64,000 nt of DNA from Mycolicibacterium austroafricanum (GTDB lineage: Bacteria > Actinomycetota > Actinomycetes > Mycobacteriales > Mycobacteriaceae), in NCBI RefSeq assembly GCF_000612725.1, contig NZ_HG964452.1:488911-552910 (forward strand). The letters run 5' to 3'. The notes beneath the pieces are model-generated. The model made no database searches. It had not been told where the DNA came from and saw only the letters and a list, made by a program, of their open reading frames with translations. This document shows positions 54,729 to 63,871 of the stretch, piece by piece. A program made the position numbers and the translations under genes. How positions within the stretch are numbered: the first letter of the stretch is position 1; every line of letters begins with the position of its first letter.

Positions 54729-54789
54729 GGCGCACCTCCTGAGGTCATGTCCAGTCTGAACGAGACGCGCATCACAGCCAAGGCGATCG

Positions 54790-54810
54790 GTGTCCGATCT
54801 TGGGACACCC
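54790..54810. promoter_or_regulatory. Perfect 7-7-7 inverted repeat before the ketone carboxylase operon
   Basis: GGTGTCC (54790-54796) and GGACACC (54804-54810) are exact complements with a 7-bp spacer. It lies between the divergent activator (start 54728) and the carboxylase operon (start 54915), about 105 bp before the latter, as for an upstream activating site of a Fis-type regulator. A half-site GGACA follows at about 54828. Confidence 0.7.
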
Positions 54811-54914
54811 CCGACTGCTGAGACGTGGACAACGCTCTATGCAGCGGTGTGGCGCACAGCACAATGCCACCCCCTCCACGCATTCATATATGCGAATTCC
54901 ACGAACGGAGCGCC

Positions 54915-56819
54915 ATGGGCACCCTCATCAACATCGACAACGGCGGAACGCTGACCGACATCTGCGTCTGGGACGGCAATGCGTTCACCTTCACCAAGAC
55001 GCTGACAACGCCCCACGACCTTTCGGAATGCCTCTTCACCGGCATCGAGAAAGCGTCAGACGCGCTGTACGGCGAGGCCGACATCACCAGGCTGTTGCAC
55101 GCCACCGAGCACATCCGTTACTCCACGACACAGGGCACCAACGCGCTGGTGGAGCGACGCGGGCCGATGATCGGCATCCTCACCACCATCGGTGGCCTGG
55201 ATGCCGGCATGAAGCGCGGTGCCGCCGAGAAGAAGCTGTTCACCGGCTTGGTCGGCGACCGCTTCCTGACCGTCGACCCCGAGGCCGATCTCGAATTCGA
55301 CGCGGTCCAGAAGATCAACCGGCTCACCACCCTCGGCGCTGCCCGTGTGGTGGTTGCCGCAGCCACTCCCGAAGAGGAACGACAGCTGCGGCATGTGCTG
55401 TTGCGCAAGTTTCCCCGTCACCTGCTCGGTTCGGTGCCACTGATCTACAGCTGGGAGCTGGCCGGCGACCGTGACGACGCCCGACGGGCGTGGTCGTGCG
55501 TGGTCAACGCGTTCCTGCACCCGACGATGGAACGGTTTCTCTACAGCGCCGAACGCCGGCTGCAGGCCTACAAGGTGGTCAACCCGCTGCTGGTCTACCG
55601 CAACGACGGCGCCTCCTCCCGGGTCGCCAAGTCGGTCGCGCTCAAGACCTACTCGTCAGGCCCGCGCGGCGGGCTGGAAGGCACCGCGGCACTGGCACGG
55701 GTCTACGGCCTACCGCACGCCCTGATGATGGACATCGGCGGCACCACCACCGATGTCGGTGTGGTCGAGGGTGGCGCGGTCGCGGTCGCCGACCGGGGTG
55801 GCATCGAAGGAGTGCACATCTCCTACCCGATGAGCGACGTGACCTCCTCGGGCGTCGGCGGCTCGTCGGTGATCCAGGTGGTTGACAGCGAGATCACCGT
55901 CGGCCCGCAGTCAGTGGGTGCCGCACCCGGCCCGGCCTGCTTCGGTTTCGGCGGCAAACAGGCCACCATCACCGACGTCAACCTGCTGCTGGGCGTCCTC
56001 GACCCGGATACCTATCTCGACGGCACCTTCACCCTCGACCCCAGCCGGTCCCAAGCGGTGATCACCGAGACGATCGCGCGCCCGCTCGGGATCTCGTTGG
56101 AAGAGGCGCTGATCCGGATGGAGCACGCATACTTCCAGGCCCTTTCGGCGTCATTCGCACCGCTGGTCACCGAGGACACCACGCTGCTCGCCTTCGGCGG
56201 CGCCGGACCGATGAGCGCCACCGGCGCAGCCCGGCTGGCAGGCGTCAAACAGGTGCTCGTCCCGCGCACCGCAGCGGTGTTCTCGGCATTCGGAATCTCG
56301 TTCTCCGACATCGGCAAGACCTACGAGGTCATCGTCGCCGAACCCACCACCGAAGCCGCCACCGAAACCCACGACGCGCTGCTGGTGCGCGCCGAACGCG
56401 ACATGTTCCAGGAAGGCTACGCGCTGGCGGATTGCGAGACCTCCTGGCAGCTGCTGGTCGAGAATCTCGAGGACGGATCGGTCTCGCGGCTGCCCTATCA
56501 GCCCGGTGACGAGGTGGACTACCCGGGCTCCGTGGTGTCGCTGCAACTCAATGCCGCAGCGCCGCTGTCACATCCGGACCTCACAGCCGACGCCGTGGTT
56601 ACCGCTACCGCGGCGCCCGCGGCGGGTACGCGGCAGGTCCGGTCGGCGGCCGACCACGTCGACGACGTCCCAGTACACGTCCTGGATGACCTGAGCCCTG
56701 GCGATGGGGGCGAAGGGCCCGCCATCATCGAGGGCCCCTTTTTCACCGCCCGGGTGCTGCCGGGCTGGTCGTTCCGCCTCACCGCAGCCGGCGACCTCCT
56801 GCTCAACGACAAGTCCTGA
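54915..56819 (+). CDS. Ketone carboxylase subunit, hydantoinase A/oxoprolinase family (first HyuA)
   Basis: A 634-residue ASKHA-fold ATPase subunit. The phosphate-1 loop is DNGGTLTD near the N-terminus, the second is DIGGTTTDVGV, and TQGTNALVERRGP lies between. The family includes N-methylhydantoinase A, 5-oxoprolinase and the acetone and acetophenone carboxylases, where it phosphorylates substrate or bicarbonate. It is shorter than the second HyuA downstream, as in five-subunit acetophenone carboxylase. ATG at 54915 has GGAG 4 nt upstream. First gene of the operon, 30 bp from the gamma-like subunit. Confidence 0.85.
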   Translation: MGTLINIDNGGTLTDICVWDGNAFTFTKTLTTPHDLSECLFTGIEKASDALYGEADITRLLHATEHIRYSTTQGTNALVERRGPMIGILTTIGGLDAGMKRGAAEKKLFTGLVGDRFLTVDPEADLEFDAVQKINRLTTLGAARVVVAAATPEEERQLRHVLLRKFPRHLLGSVPLIYSWELAGDRDDARRAWSCVVNAFLHPTMERFLYSAERRLQAYKVVNPLLVYRNDGASSRVAKSVALKTYSSGPRGGLEGTAALARVYGLPHALMMDIGGTTTDVGVVEGGAVAVADRGGIEGVHISYPMSDVTSSGVGGSSVIQVVDSEITVGPQSVGAAPGPACFGFGGKQATITDVNLLLGVLDPDTYLDGTFTLDPSRSQAVITETIARPLGISLEEALIRMEHAYFQALSASFAPLVTEDTTLLAFGGAGPMSATGAARLAGVKQVLVPRTAAVFSAFGISFSDIGKTYEVIVAEPTTEAATETHDALLVRAERDMFQEGYALADCETSWQLLVENLEDGSVSRLPYQPGDEVDYPGSVVSLQLNAAAPLSHPDLTADAVVTATAAPAAGTRQVRSAADHVDDVPVHVLDDLSPGDGGEGPAIIEGPFFTARVLPGWSFRLTAAGDLLLNDKS

Positions 56820-56849
56820 CCCCCAGACCACCAAGAAAGGAGACTTGCC

Positions 56850-57278
56850 ATGCGAGTCCCAATGACCGAATACCTCGTCATCGACCTGGACACCGAACGC
56901 TGGGTATGCCGGGTGTGCACCCAGGACATGGGTTCCGCGCACGACACCTACAAATCCGGAACGCTTGTCTATGACCGCGATCCGCGCGAGATCCACCAGC
57001 CGATCATCGATCCCGAGCGCTACGAGTACACCTTCAGCCCGGACCCGACGTACTGCCGGATCCTGGAGTACTACTGCCCGGGCTGCGGCACGCAGATCGA
57101 ATGTGAATACCTGCCACCGGGACACCCGCCGGCCGTGGACATGCTCATCGACGTCGCGGCCCTGCGCAAGCAGTGGGCGGACCGCGGTCAGGACGCCGAA
57201 GCCGTCTTCAACTACGGACCGGGCGAAGACGCCCAGAAGTACACCGCAGCTCTCAAGGCCGCCGGCCACCTGCATTGA
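56850..57278 (+). CDS. Acetone carboxylase gamma-like small subunit
   Basis: A 142-residue protein of the acetone carboxylase gamma family. Two CxxC pairs, Cys20/Cys23 (CRVC) and Cys76/Cys79 (CPGC), with extra Cys at 69 and 85, suggest a zinc site. YDRDPREIHQPI and YCRILEYYCPGCGTQIE are family text. In acetone carboxylase this subunit stabilises the complex and helps bind metal. ATG at 56850 follows AAAGGAG with ideal spacing. Its presence is what marks the operon as a ketone carboxylase and not a hydantoinase. Confidence 0.88.
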   Translation: MRVPMTEYLVIDLDTERWVCRVCTQDMGSAHDTYKSGTLVYDRDPREIHQPIIDPERYEYTFSPDPTYCRILEYYCPGCGTQIECEYLPPGHPPAVDMLIDVAALRKQWADRGQDAEAVFNYGPGEDAQKYTAALKAAGHLH

Positions 57279-57312
57279 ACCTTCGACTGACCTGTACAGG
57301 AGAACACCAGAG

Positions 57313-59442
57313 ATGAAACGTATTTCGGTCGACATCGGTGGCACCTTCACCGACTGCTTCTTCGTGTGGGACGACATCTACGTCGATGCCAAGGCGCTGA
57401 CCACACACCACAACCTGGCCATCGGCTTCAACGATGCCCTGGACCTGGCGTGCAAGCGCGCCGGGCTGGACCGCTCAACCGTGCTCTCCGAGGTGGACTC
57501 GGTCCGATACGCCACCACGCTGGGCACCAACGCGCTGATCGAGCGCAACGGACCCAAGGTGGCGGCCATCGTCACCCACGGTTTCGAGGACACCATCCCG
57601 CTATCGCGCGGCCGGGGCTATGGCGAGGGCCTGGATTACGGTATGCAGCAGAACCTTCCGGCTGCCGAGCGGCCCGAACCACTGGTGCCGCGGGCGATGA
57701 TCCGCTCGGTCAAGGAACGGGTGAACTCCGCGGGCAAGATCGTGGCACGCCTGGATGCCGAGGATGTCCGCACCGTGGTGCGCGAGCTGGTCGACGCTGG
57801 AGCCGAAGCGATCGTGGTGTCGCTGGTCAATGCCACCGAGAACCCGGAGCACGAACTGGCGATCCAGGAGATCATCCTCGACGAGTTCCCGCCGCACGAG
57901 CTGGGCGCCATCCCAGTGCTGCTCGGTCATCAGGTGTCCGGCCGCAAGGGCGAATACGTGCGCGCGACATCGACGATCATCGACGGCTACCTGCACGAGA
58001 TCATGTTCCACGCGCTGGCCCAGCTGTCGAGCAACCTGCGCGACTTCGGCTACGACAAACCGATGCTGGTGATCCACAACTCCGGCGGCATGGCGCAGAT
58101 GAACTCCACCGACGCGTTACAGACCATCCACTCCGGCCCCATAGCCGGTGTGGGTGCGGCCGAGCACCTGTCGAACGAAACGGGAATCGGCCACGTCATC
58201 GCCACCGACATGGGCGGCACGTCCTTCGACATCGGCCTGGTGCCCGAGGGCGGGGTCAAGCACTATGACTTCCTGCCCACCATCGACCGCTGGCTGGTGT
58301 CGGTGCCGATGGTGCACCTGGACACCCTGGGCGCCGGCGGCGGTTCGATCGCCAGCTACGACCGCATCCACAACTCGGTCAAGATAGGCCCCAAGTCGGC
58401 CGGGTCGAATCCGGGTCCGGCGTGCTATGACCGCGGCGGGCTCAAGCCCACCGTCACCGACGCCGACCTGCTGCTGGGCTACCTCGATCCGGACAACTAC
58501 GCCAACGGCTACATCAAGCTCAACCCGAAGCGATCACTGTTCGCCATCGAAGAGGAACTCTGCGACCACCTCGACATGGATCCGATCGACGTCGCCCGCG
58601 TGATCAAGGACGGCGTCGACGAGCAGATGGCCATCGGCATCGGTAAGGAGCTGCGCGTGCGCGGCTACCTGCCAGAGGACTTCACGATGCTGGCCTACGG
58701 GGGCAACGGGCCGCTGCACGCCTGCGGCGTCGCCCGCCACGCGGGGATCAAACGTGTCCTGGCTCCGCCGTTCTCGTCGGTGTTCTCCGCGTGCGGCGCC
58801 GGCAACATGAAGCAGCTGCACTTCCACGAACGCGGTGTGCACGTGACGATGTACAACGCCACCACCAGGGCCCTGTTCGAGGACTACGACGAGTTCAACT
58901 CCGTTGTATCCGAATTGGAGGCCCGCGGCTGCGAAGACCTGATCCGGCAGGGATTCTCCGCCGAGGACGTCAAGTTCCGGTTGGAGCTGGACATGCGCTA
59001 CGGCAACCAGCTGCTGACCCAGGCGGTGGCGCTCTCGGACATCAACCGCATCAACGGCGTGGGCGACGTCCTGGAGATCATCAAGACATTCGGAGACGTC
59101 TACAGCCACCGGTTCGGTGCGTCCTCGGCCGCACCCGAGGCCGGAATCCGTTGCAGCACAATCAGGGTAGCCTCCTACGTGGACGGCGACGTGGTGAACT
59201 TCGAACCTCTCGAGCACGGCGGTGCCCGCACCGCTCCGGCGCCGGCGGGCACTCGCAAGGCCTACTTCATCGGCATCGACGATCCGATCGAAACCCCCGT
59301 CTACGACGAGAAAGCGCTCACCCCCGACAGCGTCATCGTCGGCCCGGCGATCGTCACCACGGAGAACACCACGTTTCTCGTCGAACCTGGCTGGCGTCTG
59401 GAACCCACCGCCCAGGGCGCTGTGTGGTTCCTGCAGGACTGA
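57313..59442 (+). CDS. Ketone carboxylase subunit, hydantoinase A family (second HyuA, AcxA-like)
   Basis: A 709-residue ASKHA protein starting MKRISVDIGGTFTDCFFVW. TLGTNALIERNGPK, SLVNATENPEHELAI, HNSGGMAQMNSTDALQ and TDMGGTSFDIGLVPEGG follow. Its length is close to that of acetone carboxylase beta subunit AcxA (about 717 residues). It should bind ATP and drive ketone activation to an enol phosphate. ATG at 57313 has AGGAG 10 nt upstream. Two different HyuA proteins in one operon is the acetophenone carboxylase pattern, not that of the three-subunit acetone enzyme. Confidence 0.87.
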   Translation: MKRISVDIGGTFTDCFFVWDDIYVDAKALTTHHNLAIGFNDALDLACKRAGLDRSTVLSEVDSVRYATTLGTNALIERNGPKVAAIVTHGFEDTIPLSRGRGYGEGLDYGMQQNLPAAERPEPLVPRAMIRSVKERVNSAGKIVARLDAEDVRTVVRELVDAGAEAIVVSLVNATENPEHELAIQEIILDEFPPHELGAIPVLLGHQVSGRKGEYVRATSTIIDGYLHEIMFHALAQLSSNLRDFGYDKPMLVIHNSGGMAQMNSTDALQTIHSGPIAGVGAAEHLSNETGIGHVIATDMGGTSFDIGLVPEGGVKHYDFLPTIDRWLVSVPMVHLDTLGAGGGSIASYDRIHNSVKIGPKSAGSNPGPACYDRGGLKPTVTDADLLLGYLDPDNYANGYIKLNPKRSLFAIEEELCDHLDMDPIDVARVIKDGVDEQMAIGIGKELRVRGYLPEDFTMLAYGGNGPLHACGVARHAGIKRVLAPPFSSVFSACGAGNMKQLHFHERGVHVTMYNATTRALFEDYDEFNSVVSELEARGCEDLIRQGFSAEDVKFRLELDMRYGNQLLTQAVALSDINRINGVGDVLEIIKTFGDVYSHRFGASSAAPEAGIRCSTIRVASYVDGDVVNFEPLEHGGARTAPAPAGTRKAYFIGIDDPIETPVYDEKALTPDSVIVGPAIVTTENTTFLVEPGWRLEPTAQGAVWFLQD

Positions 59443-59469
59443 CCCCAAAACTCCAAGTAAGGACAAGAC

Positions 59470-61782
59470 ATGACCACAGTCAACGAACGCCCGGCCGGCA
59501 AGCTCACCGCAACTGAGCAACGGTGGGTCGATCAGTTCATGGACGAGACCACGCTGTTCCTGGGCCCGGACCCGGAAATCATGCGCAGCCACCGCATCTC
59601 GGAACGCTCGCTGCACGAGGAGGTCGCCATCGCGGCCGGCGTGGACCGGCTGCAGGTGGAGCGCATCCGAAAGCGCATCGCCGGCGCCCTGGACGAGGGC
59701 TACGAGATGTGCGAGGCACAGGGTGCGGCCCCAGGTGCCAAGTGGGGTGACCTGACCACCGCCATCTACACGGGCTCCGGCGATGTCTCCTACCTGTCGT
59801 GCCACGGCGTCATCGCCTTCAGTGCGATCCTGCACCACCCGATCCGATACATCATGAAGTACTGGAAGGACGAGCCGACCGTCGGGATCAACCCTGGTGA
59901 CGGCTTCATCCACAACGACGCCCGATTCGGCAACGTGCACAACACCGACCAGTCGATGATCATGCCGATCATCCGCGACGACGAGATCATCGCGTGGGTG
60001 GCAGCCACCATCCACGAGGGCGAGAACGGGGCGTGTGAACCTGGCGGCATGCCCTCGGGCTCGGAGACGGCGTTCGACGACGGGCTGCGGATGAGCCCGT
60101 TCAAGATCGTCGAGCGCGGCGAGTTGCGCCGGGATCTGCTGACCTTCCTGCAGCATTCGGTGCGCGACCCGAAGCTCCAGCTGGCCGACCTGAAGGTGAA
60201 GATCACCGCGGTGCGCAAGATCATGGAGCGCATCGACAAGGTGATCGACGAGGTGGGGGTCGACACCTTCGTGGCAGCACTGCGCACCACCGTCGAGGAC
60301 GTCGACGCCGAGGTGCGCCGCCGCATCGCCGAACTGCCGGATGGGACCTACCGGTTCGACCAGTTCATGGACAGCACGCTCAAGGAGAACATCCTCATCA
60401 AGTTCGCGTGCAAGATCACGGTCAAGGGCGACCACATGACCGTGGATCTGCGCGGAACGGGGCCCGAAATCCTCAACCGGGCTATCAATTCGCCGTTGTG
60501 TTCGGTGAAATCGATGATGATGCAGGCGATCCTGGCGTTCTGGTGGCCGGACCTGCCGCGCTGCACCGCGGCGATGAGTTGCATCGACATCATCTCCGAC
60601 GAGGGCACCTGGGCGGATGCCTCCTACGACGCCCCGATGGGGCAGTCGCTGCAGGCTTCGTTCCGCGGCTTCTCCTGCATGCAGGCGCTCTACAGCCGGA
60701 TGTCGTTCTCCACCCCGCACAAGTACTCCAACGTGGTGGCCAACTGGTTCAACCAGATCAACACGTTCTTGTGGGGCGGCATCACCCAGCACGGCGACAT
60801 GGTGGGCAACCTGTGCGCCGACCTCAACGGAATGCCAGGTGGCGCCAAGCCGTTCCACGACGGCGAGGACGCCGTCTCACCACTGTTCTGTGCGATGGCC
60901 GACACGGCCGAGCAGGAGGTGATGGAGGAAGAGGTGCCGTTCATGCAACTGGTCGCCAAGCGCCTGGTCCGCGACAACATGGGATTCGGCAAGTTCACCG
61001 GCGGGATGGGTTACGAGATGATCGTGGCCGCCGAGGGAACGCCTCAGTGGGGATTCATGACGGTGACCTCCGGTGCGAAGTTCTCGTCGATCTACGGCAT
61101 GTACGGCGGATACGGCTGCGGCACCTACCCGTTGGCGATGGTCAAAGGCACCAATGTCTATGAACATTTCCGACGTGACAACAAGAAGTTCGACCTGTCG
61201 ATCGAAAAGGTGATGAACGAACGCCCCTTCCCCGACGGCCGCTACTCCACGTATCACATGGGTCTACAGTTCGACCTGGCCAAGGACGGCGAGCTGTACA
61301 TGATCAGCCAGGGCGCCGGGGGCGGTTATGGAGATCCCCTGGAGAGGCTGCCCGAGTCGGTGGTCCGCGACGCTGAGCTCGGCCGGATCAGCCAGAAGGT
61401 GGCCGAAGACATCTTCGGAGTTCGTTACGAGCCGAAGACGTTTCGCCTGGACGTGGCCGGCACCGAGGCGGCACGCGCCGCGGCGCGCAAGAACCGGCTA
61501 CAGCGGGGGAAGCCGTTTGCCGCGTTCTGCGAGGAGTTCGTCACGCCCGAACCGCCGAAGGATCTGCCGTATTACGGATCGTGGGGAACCTGGGCCGACG
61601 ACAACCAGGACATCACCGCGACTGTGTACTCCATCGACGGTCCCGAGCGGGTGTGCGCACCACTGAGCGAACTTCCGATCGTGATGGTTCCTGACCGCCG
61701 CGAAGTCAAGATCGGCAAGCTCGAGGCCCGCATCGCCGAGCTTGAAGCCAAGCACGGCGAGAAGGTCACCCGACTCACCTGA
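59470..61782 (+). CDS. Ketone carboxylase subunit, hydantoinase B family (HyuB, AcxB-like)
   Basis: A 770-residue protein. The centre has the HyuB core GDGFIHNDARFGNVHNTDQ and, later, GGITQHGDMVGNLCADLNGMP; MGFGKFTGGMGYEM and GAGGGYGDPLER follow. Length fits acetone carboxylase alpha subunit AcxB (about 776 residues), which carries the carboxylation site and metal. An N-terminal extension (residues 1-90) opens with ATEQRWVDQFMDETTLFLGP. ATG at 59470 has AAGGA 6 nt upstream. The gene is central to the operon and co-linear with the HyuA pair. Confidence 0.88.
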   Translation: MTTVNERPAGKLTATEQRWVDQFMDETTLFLGPDPEIMRSHRISERSLHEEVAIAAGVDRLQVERIRKRIAGALDEGYEMCEAQGAAPGAKWGDLTTAIYTGSGDVSYLSCHGVIAFSAILHHPIRYIMKYWKDEPTVGINPGDGFIHNDARFGNVHNTDQSMIMPIIRDDEIIAWVAATIHEGENGACEPGGMPSGSETAFDDGLRMSPFKIVERGELRRDLLTFLQHSVRDPKLQLADLKVKITAVRKIMERIDKVIDEVGVDTFVAALRTTVEDVDAEVRRRIAELPDGTYRFDQFMDSTLKENILIKFACKITVKGDHMTVDLRGTGPEILNRAINSPLCSVKSMMMQAILAFWWPDLPRCTAAMSCIDIISDEGTWADASYDAPMGQSLQASFRGFSCMQALYSRMSFSTPHKYSNVVANWFNQINTFLWGGITQHGDMVGNLCADLNGMPGGAKPFHDGEDAVSPLFCAMADTAEQEVMEEEVPFMQLVAKRLVRDNMGFGKFTGGMGYEMIVAAEGTPQWGFMTVTSGAKFSSIYGMYGGYGCGTYPLAMVKGTNVYEHFRRDNKKFDLSIEKVMNERPFPDGRYSTYHMGLQFDLAKDGELYMISQGAGGGYGDPLERLPESVVRDAELGRISQKVAEDIFGVRYEPKTFRLDVAGTEAARAAARKNRLQRGKPFAAFCEEFVTPEPPKDLPYYGSWGTWADDNQDITATVYSIDGPERVCAPLSELPIVMVPDRREVKIGKLEARIAELEAKHGEKVTRLT

Positions 61783-61840
61783 GATCGGTGGCGGCCCCGG
61801 ATGGCTTCCGGGGCCGCCACCAGCCCAGAAAGGCAGCTTC

Positions 61841-62635
61841 ATGAGTGCGAAATCGTTGATGGCCGCGACGCCGACCGGGCGACGCCGGCCACTGCTGATC
61901 GACGACGCCGATTACTCCACGGCGGTGGTCCGCCAGGGTACACCGATCCCGTGGACCGACACCGCCCTGGCAGCCGGGCATTTCGACCAAGTCAGGGCTC
62001 TACTCGATCCTGACGCACTCTGGATCGACGTCAGGCGACTGCTCACCGCGCACACCGACGCGCGCCCTGATCTCATCGCGTCGATGGGCGCACGCACCCG
62101 CATCGGCTATCCCCTGCGCACCCTGCTGACCGATTCCGACGTCCTCGCTGCCAGCCGTGAGATGCTCGAGACGGTGGCGAAAACCACACGGCGCCAGCTG
62201 CTTTTGCATCTGCCCTCGCCAGGGGCCTGGCTTGGCGCGGCACACGAGGTCGCAGGCACACCACTCGACGAGGTGGATGCGGACCGCGCCGACAACGCGT
62301 CGATCTACGTTGCGGAATGGCTCGGGCGGCTCGGGTCACTGCCGATCGCACTGATACTGCTCGATGCTCGCGACGCCTCGTTCGCGGAGACGCTGACGCC
62401 CTACACGGCGGTGGCCAACGTGGCGTCGCACTTCGACTGGACACTGGCGATGTGGAACGACGACGGAATTCACGGGGCCGCCGGCGATCCCAGCATCGGC
62501 GTGCTCGGGCCCGAGTTCTGGACCGGCGGTGCGGAATTCGGCCACGCCGTCCCGGAGACCGATCTGCTGGTTACCTCGATTCCGCCGTCGGCATCACCAG
62601 AGCACGTGCTCGATCAACTCGCGAAACTCACCTGA
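61841..62635 (+). CDS. Fifth protein of ketone carboxylase operon, Apc5-position, unknown fold
   Basis: A 264-residue soluble protein with no family that I recognise. Notable stretches are RRPLLIDDADYS, DVRRLLTAHTDARPDLI, LLLHLPSPGAWLGAAHE and FDWTLAMWNDDGIHGAAG. It lies 58 bp after the HyuB gene with its own ribosome site (AAAGG), just where acetophenone carboxylase operons encode their loosely bound fifth subunit. It may deliver substrate or complete the complex. ATG at 61841; a longer frame to 61742 would overlap HyuB and begins without homology. Confidence 0.72.
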   Translation: MSAKSLMAATPTGRRRPLLIDDADYSTAVVRQGTPIPWTDTALAAGHFDQVRALLDPDALWIDVRRLLTAHTDARPDLIASMGARTRIGYPLRTLLTDSDVLAASREMLETVAKTTRRQLLLHLPSPGAWLGAAHEVAGTPLDEVDADRADNASIYVAEWLGRLGSLPIALILLDARDASFAETLTPYTAVANVASHFDWTLAMWNDDGIHGAAGDPSIGVLGPEFWTGGAEFGHAVPETDLLVTSIPPSASPEHVLDQLAKLT

Positions 62636-62766
62636 ACGAGCGCCCTCGACAGCAAGAGTGGCGCTACCAGCAGCCGGTCAACGCCCGGCAGTTTTCGCCA
62701 GTCACTCAAATTCTCAAGCGGTGCTGGATGTTCCATTCAGGAACCCACAAAGTCAAGGAGACAGCA

Positions 62767-63810
62767 ATGAAGGCAATGGTGTATCACGGCGATGGAAAGG
62801 CTTCATGGGACGACGTACCGGATGCCGTCCTCGTTGATCCGACCGACGCGGTGGTTCGGGTCGACGCCGTCACGATCTGCGGGACTGACCTGCATATCCT
62901 ACGTGGCCATGTCCCCACCGTGGACAGGGGACGAATCCTCGGCCACGAGGCGGTGGGAACCGTGACCGCGATCGGTTCAGGCGTGCGGCAGCTTGCGGTC
63001 GGTGACCGTGTGTTGATCTCCTGCATCAGTTCGTGCGGGAGTTGCCGATACTGCCGTCGCACGAGCTATGGCCAATGCAGCGGAGGAGGTGGTTGGATCC
63101 TGGGGAATCGCATCGACGGAACTCAGGCTGAGTTCGTGCGAGTTCCGTTTGCGGACAATTCGACACATCGGGTTCCGGACGGCGTGAGCGACGAAAACAT
63201 GATCACGCTGGCGGATTTGCTTCCGACCGGGTACGAAGTGGGAGCCATCAACGGCAGAGTCCGGCCGGCGGACACAGTCGTTGTCGTGGGTGCCGGGCCG
63301 ATCGGCCTTGCGGCGATCATGACGTCCCAGTTGTTCAGCCCCAGCCGCATCGTGGCCATCGACCTTGCCGACAGCCGACTGGATGCTGCCCGCAAGTTCG
63401 GTGCAGACATCGTGATCAATCCCGACCGCCAAGACCCGGTTGCGGCGATCGCCGACTTGACAGGCGGATTGGGTGTTGACGCGGCCATGGAAGCAGTCGG
63501 GACGGCCGCAACGTTCGAACTTGCCGTGCAACTCGTCCGTCCGGGCGGACACGTCGCCAACATCGGGGTGCACGGCGGGCCGGCAACACTTCATCTCGAA
63601 GACATCTGGATCAGGAATCTCACCATCACCACAGGCCTCGTCGACACCTATTCGACACCGACCCTTGTCGACCTTGTCGCCGCGCACAGACTCGATACAT
63701 CCGCCCTGGTGACGCACCGCTACCCCTTGGACGAATTCGAGCGCGCCTATCACGAATTCAGTAATGCCGGCGAAACGGGAGCACTCAAAGTTCTACTGAC
63801 ACAGAACTGA
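62767..63810 (+). CDS. Zinc-dependent secondary alcohol dehydrogenase (TbADH/isopropanol dehydrogenase type)
   Basis: A 347-residue medium-chain dehydrogenase. The catalytic zinc ligands are Cys38 (TICGTD), His60 (GHEAVG) and Asp150 (LADLLPTGYE), the Cys-His-Asp set of Thermoanaerobacter secondary-alcohol dehydrogenase. Structural zinc Cys 90, 93, 96 and 104 are also present. GAGPIGLAA binds the cofactor, and IVAIDLADSR with Asp after the strand favours NAD. It can oxidise 2-propanol or 1-phenylethanol to the ketone used by the carboxylase upstream. ATG at 62767 follows AAGGAG. Last gene of the unit, after a 131-bp gap. Confidence 0.88.
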   Translation: MKAMVYHGDGKASWDDVPDAVLVDPTDAVVRVDAVTICGTDLHILRGHVPTVDRGRILGHEAVGTVTAIGSGVRQLAVGDRVLISCISSCGSCRYCRRTSYGQCSGGGGWILGNRIDGTQAEFVRVPFADNSTHRVPDGVSDENMITLADLLPTGYEVGAINGRVRPADTVVVVGAGPIGLAAIMTSQLFSPSRIVAIDLADSRLDAARKFGADIVINPDRQDPVAAIADLTGGLGVDAAMEAVGTAATFELAVQLVRPGGHVANIGVHGGPATLHLEDIWIRNLTITTGLVDTYSTPTLVDLVAAHRLDTSALVTHRYPLDEFERAYHEFSNAGETGALKVLLTQN

Positions 63811-63871
63811 TGCCGGTCCGGGCGAGATCCGGGTGCGCAGTTCATCGGCCACGGACCATGTCGGACGTGAC

